A stretch of DNA of 64,000 nucleotides, from positions 3,941,001 through 4,005,000 of the forward strand of contig NZ_CP108569.1 in the NCBI RefSeq assembly GCF_036010505.1, in the 5' to 3' direction. Made by a program: the position numbers and the translations under genes. Below the pieces are notes generated by a model. It had not been told where the DNA came from. It worked only from the letters and a program-made list of their open reading frames with translations, and made no database searches. Positions 26,219-35,997 of the stretch are shown here, piece after piece; within the stretch, counting starts at the first letter, position 1, and each line of letters begins with the position of its first letter. Source of the stretch: Streptomyces sp. NBC_01197 (GTDB lineage Bacteria; Actinomycetota; Actinomycetes; Streptomycetales; Streptomycetaceae).

Positions 26219-26470
26219 TCAAGCGCCGCGGCGCTGAGACGAAGGACCGGACTCGTCGTCCTCGTCCTGATCCTCGTTATAACGATCCGCGTACTGTGCG
26301 TACGGGTCATCTTCCTCTTCGTCGTCCTCGAACGGCTCCGCGTTCGGTGGCTGACTCGTAGGAGATGCGCCCAGCTCATTGGCCAGACGTGACAGGTCCG
26401 TTCCGCCGCTGCTGTACTTCAGCTGGCGGGCGACCTTCGTCTGCTTGGCCTTTGCCCGGCCGCGCCCCAT
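26219..26470 (-). CDS. DUF3073 protein
   Basis: An 83-residue, highly charged protein beginning MGRGRAKAKQTKVARQLKYSSG, the signature of the actinobacterial DUF3073 family. The basic N-terminal half could contact nucleic acid. The C-terminal half is very acidic (EDDEEEDDPYAQYADRY). Its function is unknown. The ATG at 26470 fits the family; the longer open frame upstream is not conserved in kind. It is convergent with purM. Confidence 0.9.
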   Translation of the reverse strand: MGRGRAKAKQTKVARQLKYSSGGTDLSRLANELGASPTSQPPNAEPFEDDEEEDDPYAQYADRYNEDQDEDDESGPSSQRRGA

Positions 26471-26749
26471 GGCTCGACCCCCTCGGTGACGGGGCTCGAC
26501 GGCCCCAGAGTCTTGACACCCGTTCATGATTCGGAACGGACTCTCCGTGAAGAGTCCGGTCCGTAGGGCTTCAACGGTACCTGCTTCCGCGGCCCTACGG
26601 TACGCCGCCCGCAGGTAGCGCCGCTTCACAGAACCGGCGAGGAGCCCCGTCCTCGCTGGTCAGCTGCGATTTTAACCTCTTCTCGGCCGCCGACCCGCCG
26701 ACGGGGGTGAGTCACGTCTCCCCAACGGCGGGTCACTGGGGGTGCGCGG

Positions 26750-27883
26750 TCAGTTACTGACGGGGCGGCCGGTCGCCATGCGCTGCTCGGCGATCCGGTC
26801 GGCCGCCGCGGCCGGCGGAATGCCGTCGTCATTCGCACGTGCGAAGATCGCCAGCGTGGTGTCGAAGATCTTCGCCGCCTTCTTCTCGCACCGGCCGAAG
26901 TCGAAGCCGTGCAGTTCGTCGGCGACCTGGATCACCCCGCCGGCGTTCACCACGTAGTCGGGGGCGTAGAGGATGCCCCGGTCCGCGAGGTCCTTCTCGA
27001 CACCGGGGTGCGCGAGCTGGTTGTTGGCCGCGCCGCACACCACCTTCGCGGTGAGCGCGGGCACCGAGGCGTCGTTCAGGGCGCCGCCCAGCGCGCACGG
27101 GGCGTAGATGTCGAGCCCTTCGGTGCGGATCAGCGCCTCGGTGTCGCCGACCGCGGTGACCCGGCCCGGGTGGCTGCCGGTGACGCGGCGCACGGAGTCC
27201 TCCCGTACGTCCGTGACCACCACCTCGGCGCCCTCGGCCAGCAGATGCCCGACCAGGTGGTGGCCGACCTTGCCGACGCCCGCGACGCCGACCTTGCGGC
27301 CGCGCAGCGACGGGTCGCCCCACAGGTGCTGGGCGCTGGCCCGCATCCCCTGGTAGACGCCGAAGGCGGTCAGCACCGACGAGTCGCCTGCGCCGCCGTT
27401 CTCGGGGGAGCGACCGGTGGTCCACGCGCACTCACGCGCCACCACGTCCATGTCCGCGACATAGGTGCCGACGTCGCAGGCCGTCACGTACCGCCCGCCG
27501 AGCGAGGCGACGAACCGGCCGTAGGCCAGGAGGAGTTCCTCCGTCTTGATCAGCTCGGGGTCGCCGATGATCACGGCCTTGCCGCCGCCGTGGTCCAGGC
27601 CGGCCATGGCGTTCTTGTACGACATTCCGCGGGCGAGGTTCAGCGCGTCGGCGACGGCTGCCTCCTCGTTCGCGTACGGGTAGAAGCGCGTACCTCCGAG
27701 GGCCGGGCCCAGGGCGGTGGAGTGGATGGCGATCACGGCCTTGAGGCCGGAGGCGCGGTCCTGGCAGAGGACGACCTGCTCGTGCCCGCCCTGCTCCGAG
27801 TGGAACAGGGTGTGCAGCACGTCCGCACGGCCGCCGGAAGCGTCCGGGACGTCGGGGACGAGTACGCCGGTCATATCGGTCAC
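26750..27883 (-). CDS. vdh: Valine (branched-chain amino acid) dehydrogenase
   Basis: A 377-residue NAD-dependent Glu/Leu/Phe/Val dehydrogenase. The N-terminal domain contains GGTRFYPY and the catalytic Lys in [15 protein letters not shown] near residue 98. The C-terminal Rossmann domain has [13 protein letters not shown]. The family-typical tail ends [12 protein letters not shown]. It oxidatively deaminates valine, leucine and isoleucine, feeding acyl-CoA starters for fatty acid and polyketide synthesis. GTG 27883 has GGGAG 8 bases upstream and is preferred to a TTG 15 bp earlier. The position two genes from bldC matches vdh in S. coelicolor. Confidence 0.93.
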   Translation of the reverse strand: MTDMTGVLVPDVPDASGGRADVLHTLFHSEQGGHEQVVLCQDRASGLKAVIAIHSTALGPALGGTRFYPYANEEAAVADALNLARGMSYKNAMAGLDHGGGKAVIIGDPELIKTEELLLAYGRFVASLGGRYVTACDVGTYVADMDVVARECAWTTGRSPENGGAGDSSVLTAFGVYQGMRASAQHLWGDPSLRGRKVGVAGVGKVGHHLVGHLLAEGAEVVVTDVREDSVRRVTGSHPGRVTAVGDTEALIRTEGLDIYAPCALGGALNDASVPALTAKVVCGAANNQLAHPGVEKDLADRGILYAPDYVVNAGGVIQVADELHGFDFGRCEKKAAKIFDTTLAIFARANDDGIPPAAAADRIAEQRMATGRPVSN

Positions 27884-28029
27884 GGTGGTGACTCCCAAGT
27901 ACGAGGCGGCGGCCCTCTTACGGGTGGAGAGGGCCGGATGGCAGCAGATTAGGCCCTGCGCGTCCGTGGATCAGGCGCAGTGCCGAGGATCACCCCCTCG
28001 TGGCGCGACGGCATGGGACGATTCAGCTT

Positions 28030-28890
28030 ATGGCGGTGGTGTCCTCAGTGATCGTCCCCTACACGTCCTACCTGCGGGTGTACGAGCCCTTGGCGGCCTT
28101 CCCGGAGGCCGAGCGCGACCACTGGGCCCGCTATGCGCGGCGCAGCGATCTGCCGACGGCGCAGGACGAACTCCGGCGCTCGCTGGCCGATCTGCTGCCG
28201 ACGCCTCCCGTCGCCGTTCCGGTGCACGAGAGCGCCGACGCGTTCGTGGCCGAGCTGGACGGGGTGGTCTGCGTCTGCCCCTGGCGGACCAGGCTGCGCG
28301 GCTGGCAGGCACTGGAGGCGATGGCGGGGCAGTACCCGGAGCCGGTGCTCGACGTGGTGCTCCCGCCCGTGGTGCGCCTGCAGGCCGTCGCCGACTACGG
28401 GCGCTGGCTGGAGCGGAACCCGGACGCGCGGCCGTGGATCCGTACGACGGTCTGGCATGTCCCGGTGCGCTGGTTCACGCTCTTCGACGACGAGGAGCGC
28501 GAGTACGAGAAGGCCGGTCCCGCCGAAGGGGAGGCCGCCGGGCCGCCGCCGGTCCTGCGCTACCGGACGCCGATGGTGCAGGCGAGGCGCCGGCTGGCCC
28601 GGTCGCTCAAGACGCTGCGGGAGCACTTCGAGGAGGGGCCGCTCACCGAGGGGCTGGTCGACGTCGGGAAGTGGCTGGAGGACTTCCACCCGAGGTCGCT
28701 GGTCGAGCTCGACTACGGCGGCCTGGTGCACGCGCTCTCCGACGAGCAGCTGGAGGAGGACCGGTCGGCCGCCGATGTGGCGGCCGCGGTGGCCGCGCTG
28801 CGTGCGGGTGACGAGGAGACCGCGGACGCGGCGTACGAGCGTCTGGCGGACCGCTGGAGGGCTGTCCGGGCGCGCCAGACCGCGAACTGA
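28030..28890 (+). CDS. Conserved hypothetical protein between vdh and bldC
   Basis: A 286-residue soluble protein without signal peptide or transmembrane segment. It begins MAVVSSVIVPYTSYLRVYEP and is rich in Trp, Arg and acidic residues, including WHVPVRWFTLFDDEER and VDVGKWLEDFHPRSLVELDYGG. I recognise no catalytic motif. It is conserved at this position in Streptomyces and is divergent from vdh and upstream of bldC, with a 477-bp gap before bldC. The function is unknown. Confidence 0.85.
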   Translation: MAVVSSVIVPYTSYLRVYEPLAAFPEAERDHWARYARRSDLPTAQDELRRSLADLLPTPPVAVPVHESADAFVAELDGVVCVCPWRTRLRGWQALEAMAGQYPEPVLDVVLPPVVRLQAVADYGRWLERNPDARPWIRTTVWHVPVRWFTLFDDEEREYEKAGPAEGEAAGPPPVLRYRTPMVQARRRLARSLKTLREHFEEGPLTEGLVDVGKWLEDFHPRSLVELDYGGLVHALSDEQLEEDRSAADVAAAVAALRAGDEETADAAYERLADRWRAVRARQTAN

Positions 28891-29367
28891 CGGGTCGCTC
28901 GTCCGGGGGACCGATCGATCGGGGGACCTAGGTCCTGATCCGGGCCTTTACGTCAAGCGTGACGGACCGCACTAACCGGGGCCTTGCGCCCATCCCCCAC
29001 CCTCGTGTCAAAATAGGACAAGGAGTCCGGGGAGGGCTCCGTCCGTCCAAGTAAGGGCGGATTCCTCGGCATTGCACTCTATGGGGGGTCTGATGGCTCC
29101 TGATGACCATGTGACTGATCGTCACTGGGGCGTGACTGTCCGCTATGACATGGTCCATCGGGCTTCGGCCGCTGATGAGCACCTGAGAGGGCAATTCCAT
29201 CGGTTTGGCCGACGTGGCTGGACGGATGGTGTAGTTGTAGTGCCGAAGACAAGCCGTTCGTCCTATAACCGACTCGGCCCGTGTCCGCCATTTCGGGCAA
29301 CGCGGGTCAAGGTGCAGAATTTAGAGGAAAGAACCGAGATGGTTCGGTTCTCCCGAGGAGGCCGCTC
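28891..29367. promoter_or_regulatory. Long bldC upstream region with unusual composition
   Basis: No gene is supported. From about 29080 to 29340 the GC content drops well below the neighbourhood and codon-like third-position bias is lost. A TATAAC near 29262-29270, about 100 bp before bldC, is a plausible -10 element. GAGGAGG at 29355-29361 is the strong bldC ribosome-binding site. Repeated half-palindromes such as GATGACCATGTGACTGATCGTCAC (29103-29126, spelled here only by ends GATGAC and GATCGTCAC) could be regulator sites. Confidence 0.5.
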
Positions 29368-29574
29368 ATGACCGCTCGCACCCCTGATGCCGAGCCGCTG
29401 CTGACCCCGGCTGAGGTTGCCACGATGTTCCGCGTGGACCCGAAGACGGTCACTCGCTGGGCGAAGGCGGGCAAGCTCACGTCCATCCGAACGCTGGGTG
29501 GGCATCGCCGGTACCGCGAGGCAGAGGTCCGTGCTCTGCTCGCGGGCATTCCGCAGCAGCGCAGCGAGGCCTGA
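29368..29574 (+). CDS. bldC: Developmental regulator BldC, MerR-like DNA-binding protein
   Basis: A 68-residue single-domain winged-helix protein: PLLTPAEVATMFRVDPKTV is the helix-turn-helix and SIRTLGGHRRYREAEV the wing. It lacks the effector and dimerisation parts of full MerR proteins. In Streptomyces BldC binds head-to-tail on AT-rich direct repeats and holds back sporulation genes during vegetative growth. The start is fixed by GAGGAGG 7 bases upstream. The gene is monocistronic, with a strong terminator at 29672-29710. Confidence 0.96.
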   Translation: MTARTPDAEPLLTPAEVATMFRVDPKTVTRWAKAGKLTSIRTLGGHRRYREAEVRALLAGIPQQRSEA

Positions 29575-29671
29575 ACACCCTAATAAATCGGGCGTTTTCG
29601 GGTCTCCCAACCCGATTCGGCCCGTTATAGCTCCACTTGACGGCTGTCCGCCCCAACGGGCATCCGTTTTT

Positions 29672-29710
29672 GATCGCGCTGGACTCCGCCGGGTCCAGCG
29701 CGATCTTTTT
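29672..29710 (+). terminator. bldC terminator
   Basis: A perfect 13-bp stem (GATCGCGCTGGAC with GTCCAGCGCGATC) with a 8-9 base loop followed by TTTTT: a textbook intrinsic terminator, about 100 bp after the bldC stop. Confidence 0.9.
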
Positions 29711-30044
29711 GTGTTCTGTCCCACCCGGTGCCGTAAGGGGCCGCCGTGGCCTGCCCGTCGGCCGCCCGCCGGGTGCTCGTACGGGGCCGTCTGCCGGACT
29801 CTCGGGGTCTGTTGAGGGGCGTCCGATTCCGCCCTGTCGTCCCGTTGTCGGTGCCGTGCCGGAGGCTCAGCGTGTGCCGCCGGTTACGTCTCGCACAGCA
29901 GTGCAATTGCACATATTAAATTGGGTGGTTGTAGGGAGGGGTTAAGTTCACTACTTTTCAAAACTCTTTGCGTGACACCCGTCACATGGCTGGGCACTTG
30001 CCAAACGTGAGCCTGTCACGGAAAGACCCGGCGGGTCGCATGGT
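29711..30044. other. Gene-free stretch with an AT-rich island
   Basis: No open frame with Streptomyces codon bias is visible. The segment 29895-29980 is AT-rich (GCAATTGCACATATTAAATT, then TTCACTACTTTTCAAAACTC) and includes the palindrome TGCAATTGCA. It may be an Lsr2 or BldC type binding region, or a promoter without a clear gene downstream. Confidence 0.45.
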
Positions 30045-30248
30045 TCACCGGCGCGCCGGTGTGCGGTCCTCGCGGTCCTCGCGGTCCTCGTAGTCCTCGT
30101 GGTCCTCATCGGCGGTGGACGGCTCCATGGCGAGCCGCAGCAGCCGGTGGCAGACCGCGCAGTGCCGGGTGAGGTGGCGGCAGCCCACAGCGGCCGCCAG
30201 GTGGGCGCGCAGCAGCGCCCGCGTCTCGTGCCGTGTCGCCGTCGTCAT
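30045..30248 (-). CDS. Small DUF6274-like protein
   Basis: A 67-residue protein. The N-terminal part HETRALLRAHLAAAVG, then a Cys-rich motif HLTRHCAVCHRLLRLAME, resembles the actinobacterial DUF6274 family, and the C-x2-C with His could bind zinc. The C-terminal third is a run of Glu-Asp repeats encoded by a 9-bp tandem DNA repeat (about 30062-30105). The ATG at 30248 is the only reasonable start. The function is unknown. Confidence 0.7.
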   Translation of the reverse strand: MTTATRHETRALLRAHLAAAVGCRHLTRHCAVCHRLLRLAMEPSTADEDHEDYEDREDREDRTPARR

Positions 30249-30402
30249 GCGCCGACCTCCTGCCGCCGTCCGGAGAGCCTCGCCGCCCGGTGGGCCTCGG
30301 CCGCCCCCACGGACCCTGGCCGCCCTGCGGACCCCTGCTGTCTGAGTACCCGCGTGCGGGACGCGCCGTCAAGACGCGTGCGCGGGCGGCAGTGGAGCCG
30401 GA

Positions 30403-30449
30403 ACAGCAGAAGGGCCCGCATCCGGCGAGGATGCGGGCCCTTCTGCTGT
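30403..30449 (-). terminator. Terminator after tRNA-Asp
   Basis: A perfect 21-bp inverted repeat (30403-30423 with 30429-30449) around a 5-base loop, directly downstream of tRNA-Asp on the minus strand. Confidence 0.82.
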
Positions 30450-30461
30450 GTTGTTCTACTG

Positions 30462-30536
30462 CGGTCCTGACGGGATTTGAACCCGCGGCCTCCACCTTGA
30501 CAGGGTGGCGAGCACTCCAAACTGCTCCACAGGACC
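30462..30536 (-). tRNA. tRNA-Asp (GTC), copy 1
   Basis: A 75-base cloverleaf on the minus strand with acceptor GGTCCTG/CAGGACC and anticodon loop CTGTCAA. It is identical to the copy at 35998-36072, so the two copies bracket hrpA and the frameshifted membrane gene. Confidence 0.95.
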
Positions 30537-30693
30537 AGGTTGCGCAGCCCCGCTGTACGAGAATCTCGCACGGTGTCGCTTCCGCTTGGCTGCGAGACAG
30601 ACTGTACAGGAGGTCGGGCCCCCCGGTCGAACTGGCGGCAGGCGGTGCTGCGGACGGTGCTGCCGACGCTGCTGAGGACCGGCTGCGGGCCGC

Positions 30694-33600
30694 TCAGCGG
30701 ACCCCCGCGACCACCGCGTCGATCGCCTTCACGATGCGCTTGTCGGAGACCGTCTGCGCCGTGCCGAGGGCGTGCGCGAAGTAGCTCACCCGCAGCTCCT
30801 CGATCATCCAGCGGATGTCGAGCGCCTCCTTCGGTACCGGCCGCCCCTGCGGCAGCTGCTCAAGCAGCCACGCGTACTCGTCCTGCATCTCGTGGACCTT
30901 CTCCATCCGCGTGGTGTCGCGCTGGACGGCCGTCGGCATCTGCTGGAGGCGGCGGTCCGCCGCGACCAGATAGCGCATCAGGTCCGGCAGCCTGCGCAGC
31001 CCGGTGGCGGTGACGAAGCCCGGTTTGACGAGCGTCGCCAACTGGCTCCGCACATCCGCCAGGTTGGCGACGAGGACCAGGCTGGTGGTGGACTTCAGCC
31101 GGCGCTCGGCCGCCTGCCAGGCCGCCAGGATCTGCTGGACCTGGTCGACTGTCCTGATGGTCGTCTCGACGAGGTCGGCGCGCACCTTCTCGTACAGCTT
31201 GCGGTACGACTCCTCGTCCCAGGCGGGCCCGCCGTGGTCGGCGATCAGCTGGTCCGCCGCCGCCATGGCGCAGTCCTCGAAGAGCGCCTGGACCGAGCCG
31301 TGCGGGTTGCGGGACAGAGCCAGTTTCGCCTGGTTGCTGAGCCGGTCGGACGCGAACTTGGCCGGGTTCACCGGGATGTTGAGCAGGATGAGCCTGCGGG
31401 TGCCCCGCCACATCGCCTGCTGCTGCTCGGCCTGGGTGTCGAAGAGCCGTACGGACACGCTGTCGCCCGCGTCGACCAGCGCCGGGAAGGCGCGCACCGG
31501 CTGGCCGGCCCGCCTGGTCTCGAAGACCCGGGAGAGGGTGCCGACCGTCCAGTCGGTGAGTCCGGTCCGCTCGACCGACTCGCCGGCCGGGCCCGCAGTC
31601 GCCGCTGCGGCCTTGGAGATCGCCTGGCGGGCCCTGGGGCGCAGCCGGAGCTTGAGCGCTTCGAGGTCCTTGTCCTCGGCCACGTTGCGGCGCCGCTCGT
31701 CCACGATCCGGAAGGTGATCTTGAGGTGGTCCGGCACCCGCGAGAGATCGAAGTCCTCGGCGGTGACCGGGACGCCGACCATGCGCTGGAGCTCCCGGGC
31801 CAGCGTCAGCGGCAGCGGCTCCTGGAGGGGCACCGCACGGTCCAGGAAGGCGCCCGCGTAGTTAGGCGCGGGCACGTAGTGGCGGCGGATCGGCTTGGGC
31901 AGTGAGCGGATCAGCTCGGTGACCACTTCCTCGCGCAGCCCCGGGATCTGCCAGTCGAAGCCCTCGGGCGTGACCTGGTTGAGCACCTGGAGCGGGATGT
32001 GGACCGTGACGCCGTCCGCGTCCGCGCCGGGCTCGAACTGGTACGTCACCCGGAACTTGAGCTTCCCCTGCCGCCAGGAGTCCGGGTAGTCGTCCTTGGT
32101 GACGGCCCCGGCCTTCTCGGTGATCAGCATCGAGCGCTCGAAGTCGAGCGCCTCGGGCTCTCTTCCCTCGGTGGCTCGCTTCTGCTTCCACCAGGAGTCG
32201 AAGTGGGCGCCGGATACGACGTGTTCGGGGATCCGTCCGTCGTAGAAGTCGAAGAGCGTCTCGTCGTCCACCAGGATGTCGCGGCGCCGCGCGCGGTGTT
32301 CCAGCTCCTCGACCTCGGCGAGGAGCTTGCGGTTGGCCGCGAAGAACTTGTGGTGCGTGCGCCAGTCGCCCTCGACCAGTGCGTTGCGAATGAAAAGCTC
32401 CCGGCTGGTCTCCGGGTCGATCCGGCCGTAATTGATCTTGCGCTGGGCGACGATCGGCACGCCGTACAGCGTGACCCGCTCGTACGCCATCACCGCCGCC
32501 TGGTCCTTCTCCCAGTGCGGCTCGCTGTAGGTGCGCTTCACCAGGTGCTGGGCGAGCGGTTCGATCCACTCCGGCTCGACCTTGGCGTTGACCCTGGCCC
32601 ACAGCCGTGAGGTCTCCACCAGTTCGGCGGACATGATGAAGCGCGGCTGCTTCTTGAAGAGCGCCGAGCCGGGGAAGATCGCGAACTTCGCGTTGCGTGC
32701 GCCCAGATACTCGTTCTTCTCGGTGTCCTTGAGCCCGATGTGCGAGAGCAGCCCGGCCAGGAGCGAGGTGTGCACGGCCTGTTCGGGCGCGTCCTCCTCG
32801 TTCAGCCGGATGCCCATGGTCCTGGCGACCGAGCGCAGCTGCGCGTAGATGTCCTGCCACTCGCGGATCCGCAGGAAGTTCAGATACTCCTGCTTGCACA
32901 TCCGGCGGAAGCTGGAGGAGCCGCGCTCCTTCTGCTGGTCGCGCACGTAGCGCCAGAGGTTGAGGAAGGCCAGGAAGTCGGAGGTCTCGTCCCTGAAGCG
33001 GGCGTGCTGCTGGTCGGCCTGCGTCTGCTTCTCGGCCGGGCGCTCGCGCGGGTCCTGGATGGAGAGCGCGGCGGCGATGACCATCACCTCGCTCACGCAG
33101 CCGTTCCGGTCGGCCTCCAGGACCATCCGGGCCAGCCTCGGGTCGACGGGCAGCTGGCTGAGCTTGCGCCCCTCCTGGGTGAGCCGCCGCTTGGGGTCCT
33201 TCTCCTTGGGGTCCAGCGCGCCGAGTTCCTGGAGCAACTGGACGCCGTCGCGGATGTTGCGGTGGTCCGGCGGGTCGATGAAGGGGAACTTCTCGATGTC
33301 GCCGAGGCCGGCCGCGGTCATCTGGAGGATGACGGACGCCAGGTTCGTACGGAGGATCTCGGGGTCGGTGAACTCCGGGCGGGTGAGGAAGTCGTCCTCG
33401 GCGTACAGCCGGATGCAGATGCCGTCCGACGTACGGCCGCAGCGGCCCTTGCGCTGGTTGGCGCTGGCCTGCGAGATCCGCTCGATGGGCAGCCGCTGGA
33501 CCTTGGTGCGGTGGCTGTAGCGGGAGATACGGGCGGTGCCCGGGTCGATCACGTACTTGATGCCGGGGACGGTCAGTGAGGTCTCGGCGACGTTGGTGGC

Positions 33601-34638
33601 AAGCACCACCCGTCTGCCGCCGCCGGACGGGCGCTGGAACACCCGGTGCTGCTCGGCGTGCGAAAGCCGCGCGTACAGCGGCAGCACCTCGGTGCGCCGC
33701 AGGTTCCGTTTGTTCAGCGCGTCGGCGGTGTCCCGGATCTCGCGCTCGCCGGAGAGGAAGACCAGCACATCGCCCGGTCCCTCGTCCTGGAGCTCGTCGA
33801 CCGCTTCGCAGATAGCGGTGATCTGGTCCCGGTCGCCTTCGTCGCCCTCCTCCTCCAGAAGCGGGCGGTAGCGCACCTCGACCGGGTACGTACGGCCGCT
33901 GACCTCGACCACCGGGGCGTCGCCGAAGTGCCGGGCGAAGCGCTGCGGATCGATGGTGGCCGAGGTGATGACGACCTTGAGGTCCGGCCGCTTGGGGAGC
34001 AGCTGGGCCAGGTACCCCAGCAGGAAGTCGATGTTGAGCGACCGCTCGTGCGCCTCGTCGATGATGATCGTGTCGTACGCGCGCAGCTCGCGGTCCGTCT
34101 GGATCTCGGCGAGGAGGATGCCGTCCGTCATCAGCTTGATGAAGGTGGCTTCCTGGTCGACCTGGTCGGTGAAGCGGACCTTCCAGCCGACCGCCTCGCC
34201 GAGCGGGGTGCTCATCTCGTCCGCGATGCGCTCGGCGACCGTGCGCGCCGCGATCCGGCGGGGCTGGGTGTGGCCGATCATGCCCCGGACGCCGCGCCCC
34301 AGCTCCAGGCAGATCTTGGGGATCTGGGTCGTCTTGCCCGACCCGGTCTCACCGGCGACGATCACCACCTGGTGATCCCGTATCGCCTCGGCGATCTCGT
34401 CCTTCTTCCGGCTGACCGGAAGCTGCTCGGGGTAGCTGACGGTGGGCACCCGGGCAGCCCGGCGCGCCATGCGGGCGGTGGACTTCTCGGCGTCGACGGC
34501 GATCTGGTCCAGCGCGGCCTGCCGGGCCTCTGGCTTACGTATACGGCGGGCGCCCTCCAGGCGTCGGCCGAGCCGGTGCGCGTCGCGCAGCGACAGCTCG
34601 TTGAGCGTGGCCTGGATATCAGCGAAGGAAGTAGACAT
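30694..34638 (-). CDS. hrpA: ATP-dependent RNA helicase HrpA
   Basis: A 1,314-residue DEAH-box helicase. Motif I is AGETGSGKTTQIP near residue 92, the DEAH box is IIIDEAHERSLN near residue 200, motif III is ITSATID, motif V is TNVAETSLTVPG and motif VI is QRKGRCGRTSDG. The helicase-associated and OB-fold parts follow, and the long C-terminal half is the HrpA-specific domain (including YEKVRADLVETTIRTV). HrpA remodels mRNA and stalled ribosome complexes. The start is ATG 34638. It is divergent from the frameshifted membrane gene at 34739. Confidence 0.95.
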   Translation of the reverse strand: MSTSFADIQATLNELSLRDAHRLGRRLEGARRIRKPEARQAALDQIAVDAEKSTARMARRAARVPTVSYPEQLPVSRKKDEIAEAIRDHQVVIVAGETGSGKTTQIPKICLELGRGVRGMIGHTQPRRIAARTVAERIADEMSTPLGEAVGWKVRFTDQVDQEATFIKLMTDGILLAEIQTDRELRAYDTIIIDEAHERSLNIDFLLGYLAQLLPKRPDLKVVITSATIDPQRFARHFGDAPVVEVSGRTYPVEVRYRPLLEEEGDEGDRDQITAICEAVDELQDEGPGDVLVFLSGEREIRDTADALNKRNLRRTEVLPLYARLSHAEQHRVFQRPSGGGRRVVLATNVAETSLTVPGIKYVIDPGTARISRYSHRTKVQRLPIERISQASANQRKGRCGRTSDGICIRLYAEDDFLTRPEFTDPEILRTNLASVILQMTAAGLGDIEKFPFIDPPDHRNIRDGVQLLQELGALDPKEKDPKRRLTQEGRKLSQLPVDPRLARMVLEADRNGCVSEVMVIAAALSIQDPRERPAEKQTQADQQHARFRDETSDFLAFLNLWRYVRDQQKERGSSSFRRMCKQEYLNFLRIREWQDIYAQLRSVARTMGIRLNEEDAPEQAVHTSLLAGLLSHIGLKDTEKNEYLGARNAKFAIFPGSALFKKQPRFIMSAELVETSRLWARVNAKVEPEWIEPLAQHLVKRTYSEPHWEKDQAAVMAYERVTLYGVPIVAQRKINYGRIDPETSRELFIRNALVEGDWRTHHKFFAANRKLLAEVEELEHRARRRDILVDDETLFDFYDGRIPEHVVSGAHFDSWWKQKRATEGREPEALDFERSMLITEKAGAVTKDDYPDSWRQGKLKFRVTYQFEPGADADGVTVHIPLQVLNQVTPEGFDWQIPGLREEVVTELIRSLPKPIRRHYVPAPNYAGAFLDRAVPLQEPLPLTLARELQRMVGVPVTAEDFDLSRVPDHLKITFRIVDERRRNVAEDKDLEALKLRLRPRARQAISKAAAATAGPAGESVERTGLTDWTVGTLSRVFETRRAGQPVRAFPALVDAGDSVSVRLFDTQAEQQQAMWRGTRRLILLNIPVNPAKFASDRLSNQAKLALSRNPHGSVQALFEDCAMAAADQLIADHGGPAWDEESYRKLYEKVRADLVETTIRTVDQVQQILAAWQAAERRLKSTTSLVLVANLADVRSQLATLVKPGFVTATGLRRLPDLMRYLVAADRRLQQMPTAVQRDTTRMEKVHEMQDEYAWLLEQLPQGRPVPKEALDIRWMIEELRVSYFAHALGTAQTVSDKRIVKAIDAVVAGVR

Positions 34639-34738
34639 ACCTGAACCAGGATCTCACCCTGTGCAACCCGCTGGCGAACGGATTTGGCTGCCCGGATCTG
34701 GGAGCGTATGTCCGAGATGTTTGGTTTAGCTTGGTTCC

Positions 34739-35805
34739 ATGCCCGACGAGACGGAACACCACGGCGCCACCGGCGCCCACGGCAGGCATCCGACCGGGGC
34801 CGAGCGGTGGGAGGAGTTCCGGAAGTCGCCCTTCGTGCCGGCGACCGTGCTGCTGTTCATCCTGGCGGCCGCCGCCGGGCTCTTCGCCGGTTCGTACACG
34901 TACTTCATGGCGAACCCGACCCCGCACCGCGTGCCGACCGCCGTCGTCGGCTCGTACACATCGCCCACCGGGCAGCGGTTCATCGGCGGGATGGAGAAGG
35001 CACTCGACGCTTCCCTGAAGCTGCAGGTGTACGAGACGAACGCCCAGGCGCGGCGGGCCGTGAACCAGCAGAAGGTCTTCGCGATCGTGCATGTGCGGAG
35101 CAGCGAGGTGCAGCTCGACTGTCCGGGGCGTCCGGCGCCTCGGTCGCGCAGGTGCTCGTGGAGTCCGCGCCCGCGGTGGCGAAGGCGACCGGTGTCCCGG
35201 TCCGGGTGAAGGACGTCAACCCACTCCAGAAGGGCGATCCGCGCGGACTCGCGCTCTTCTACATCTCGCTGGCCGCGGTGATCGTCGGCTTCGTCGGCGC
35301 GATCCAGCTCTCCGTGCACGCCCGCGGTCTCAACCCGGCGGAGCGCATCGTCTACATCGTGGCCAACGCGCTGCTCGGCGGCTTCGCCATCGCGGCCGTC
35401 GTCGACTGGCTGCTGGGCGCGCTGCGTCTGCCGTTCGTGGAGTCGTGGCTGATCCTGGCCTTCACGATGTTCACGTCCGGCATGGTCTTCACGATGTTCA
35501 ACACCCTCATCGGCCGCTGGGCGATGCTTCCCACCTGGGGGTTGATGGTGCTGCTCGGAAACCCGTCCTCGGGCGGCGCGGTGTCCTGGCCGCTGCTTCC
35601 CTCGACGCTGGGCCATATCGGGCAGTGGCTGCCGCCGGGCGCCTCGGTCAACGCCCAGCACACCGCCGTCTACTTCCGCGGCTACCAGCACGCCTTCCCG
35701 TTCCTGGTGCTCGCAGGATGGTCGCTGGTGTCGTGTGCCGTCTTCTGGACCTGGCGCCACCGGCACCCGGGCGGGCGTACGGTGCTGGGCGGCCGGGGGG
35801 CTTGA
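34739..35805 (+). pseudogene. Frameshifted membrane protein (YhgE/Pip or ABC-2-like)
   Basis: Two frames must be joined to read one protein. The first (34739 to about 35112) has a transmembrane segment VPATVLLFILAAAAGLFAGS and an extracellular start that ends AIVHVRSSEVQLD. The second (from about 35112 to 35805) resumes at SGASGASVAQVLVES and carries five or six hydrophobic segments, including LALFYISLAAVIVGFVGAI and FTMFTSGMVFTMFNTLIGRW. The break fits loss of one G after CTCGAC near 35112. A hydrophobic anchor, a soluble domain and a multispanning end give the topology of the YhgE/Pip and ABC-2 permease group. It is either a true pseudogene or a sequencing error. Confidence 0.8.
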
Positions 35806-35835
35806 AAAGGGGGCAGGAGCGGGTCCTGACATGCG

Positions 35836-35862
35836 AAAAGCCCCGACGCGCGGTCGGGGCTC
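35836..35862 (-). terminator. Terminator of the Phe-Asp-Glu tRNA cluster
   Basis: On the minus strand GAGCCCCGACC GCG CGTCGGGGCTTTT forms an 8-11 bp GC stem followed by TTTT, directly after tRNA-Phe, the last gene of the cluster. Confidence 0.8.
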
Positions 35863-35871
35863 TCGAAGTGG

Positions 35872-35945
35872 TGGCTGGGGCCGGGATCGAACCGGCGACC
35901 TATCGCTTTTCAGGCGATCGCTCGTACCAACTGAGCTACCCAGCC
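35872..35945 (-). tRNA. tRNA-Phe (GAA)
   Basis: A 74-base cloverleaf on the minus strand with acceptor GGCTGGG/CCCAGCC and anticodon loop CTGAAAA. It is the last gene of a Glu-Asp-Phe tRNA cluster. Confidence 0.95.
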
Positions 35946-35997
35946 TTGCGGTACCCCTTGCTCCAAGAGCTTGGGGAAAGCAGCGCATACGCTGCAG

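Noticed and set aside
29072..29371. 99-residue frame directly upstream of bldC
   Set aside because: It lacks Streptomyces codon bias and a ribosome-binding site, and overlaps the bldC start; treated as regulatory DNA.
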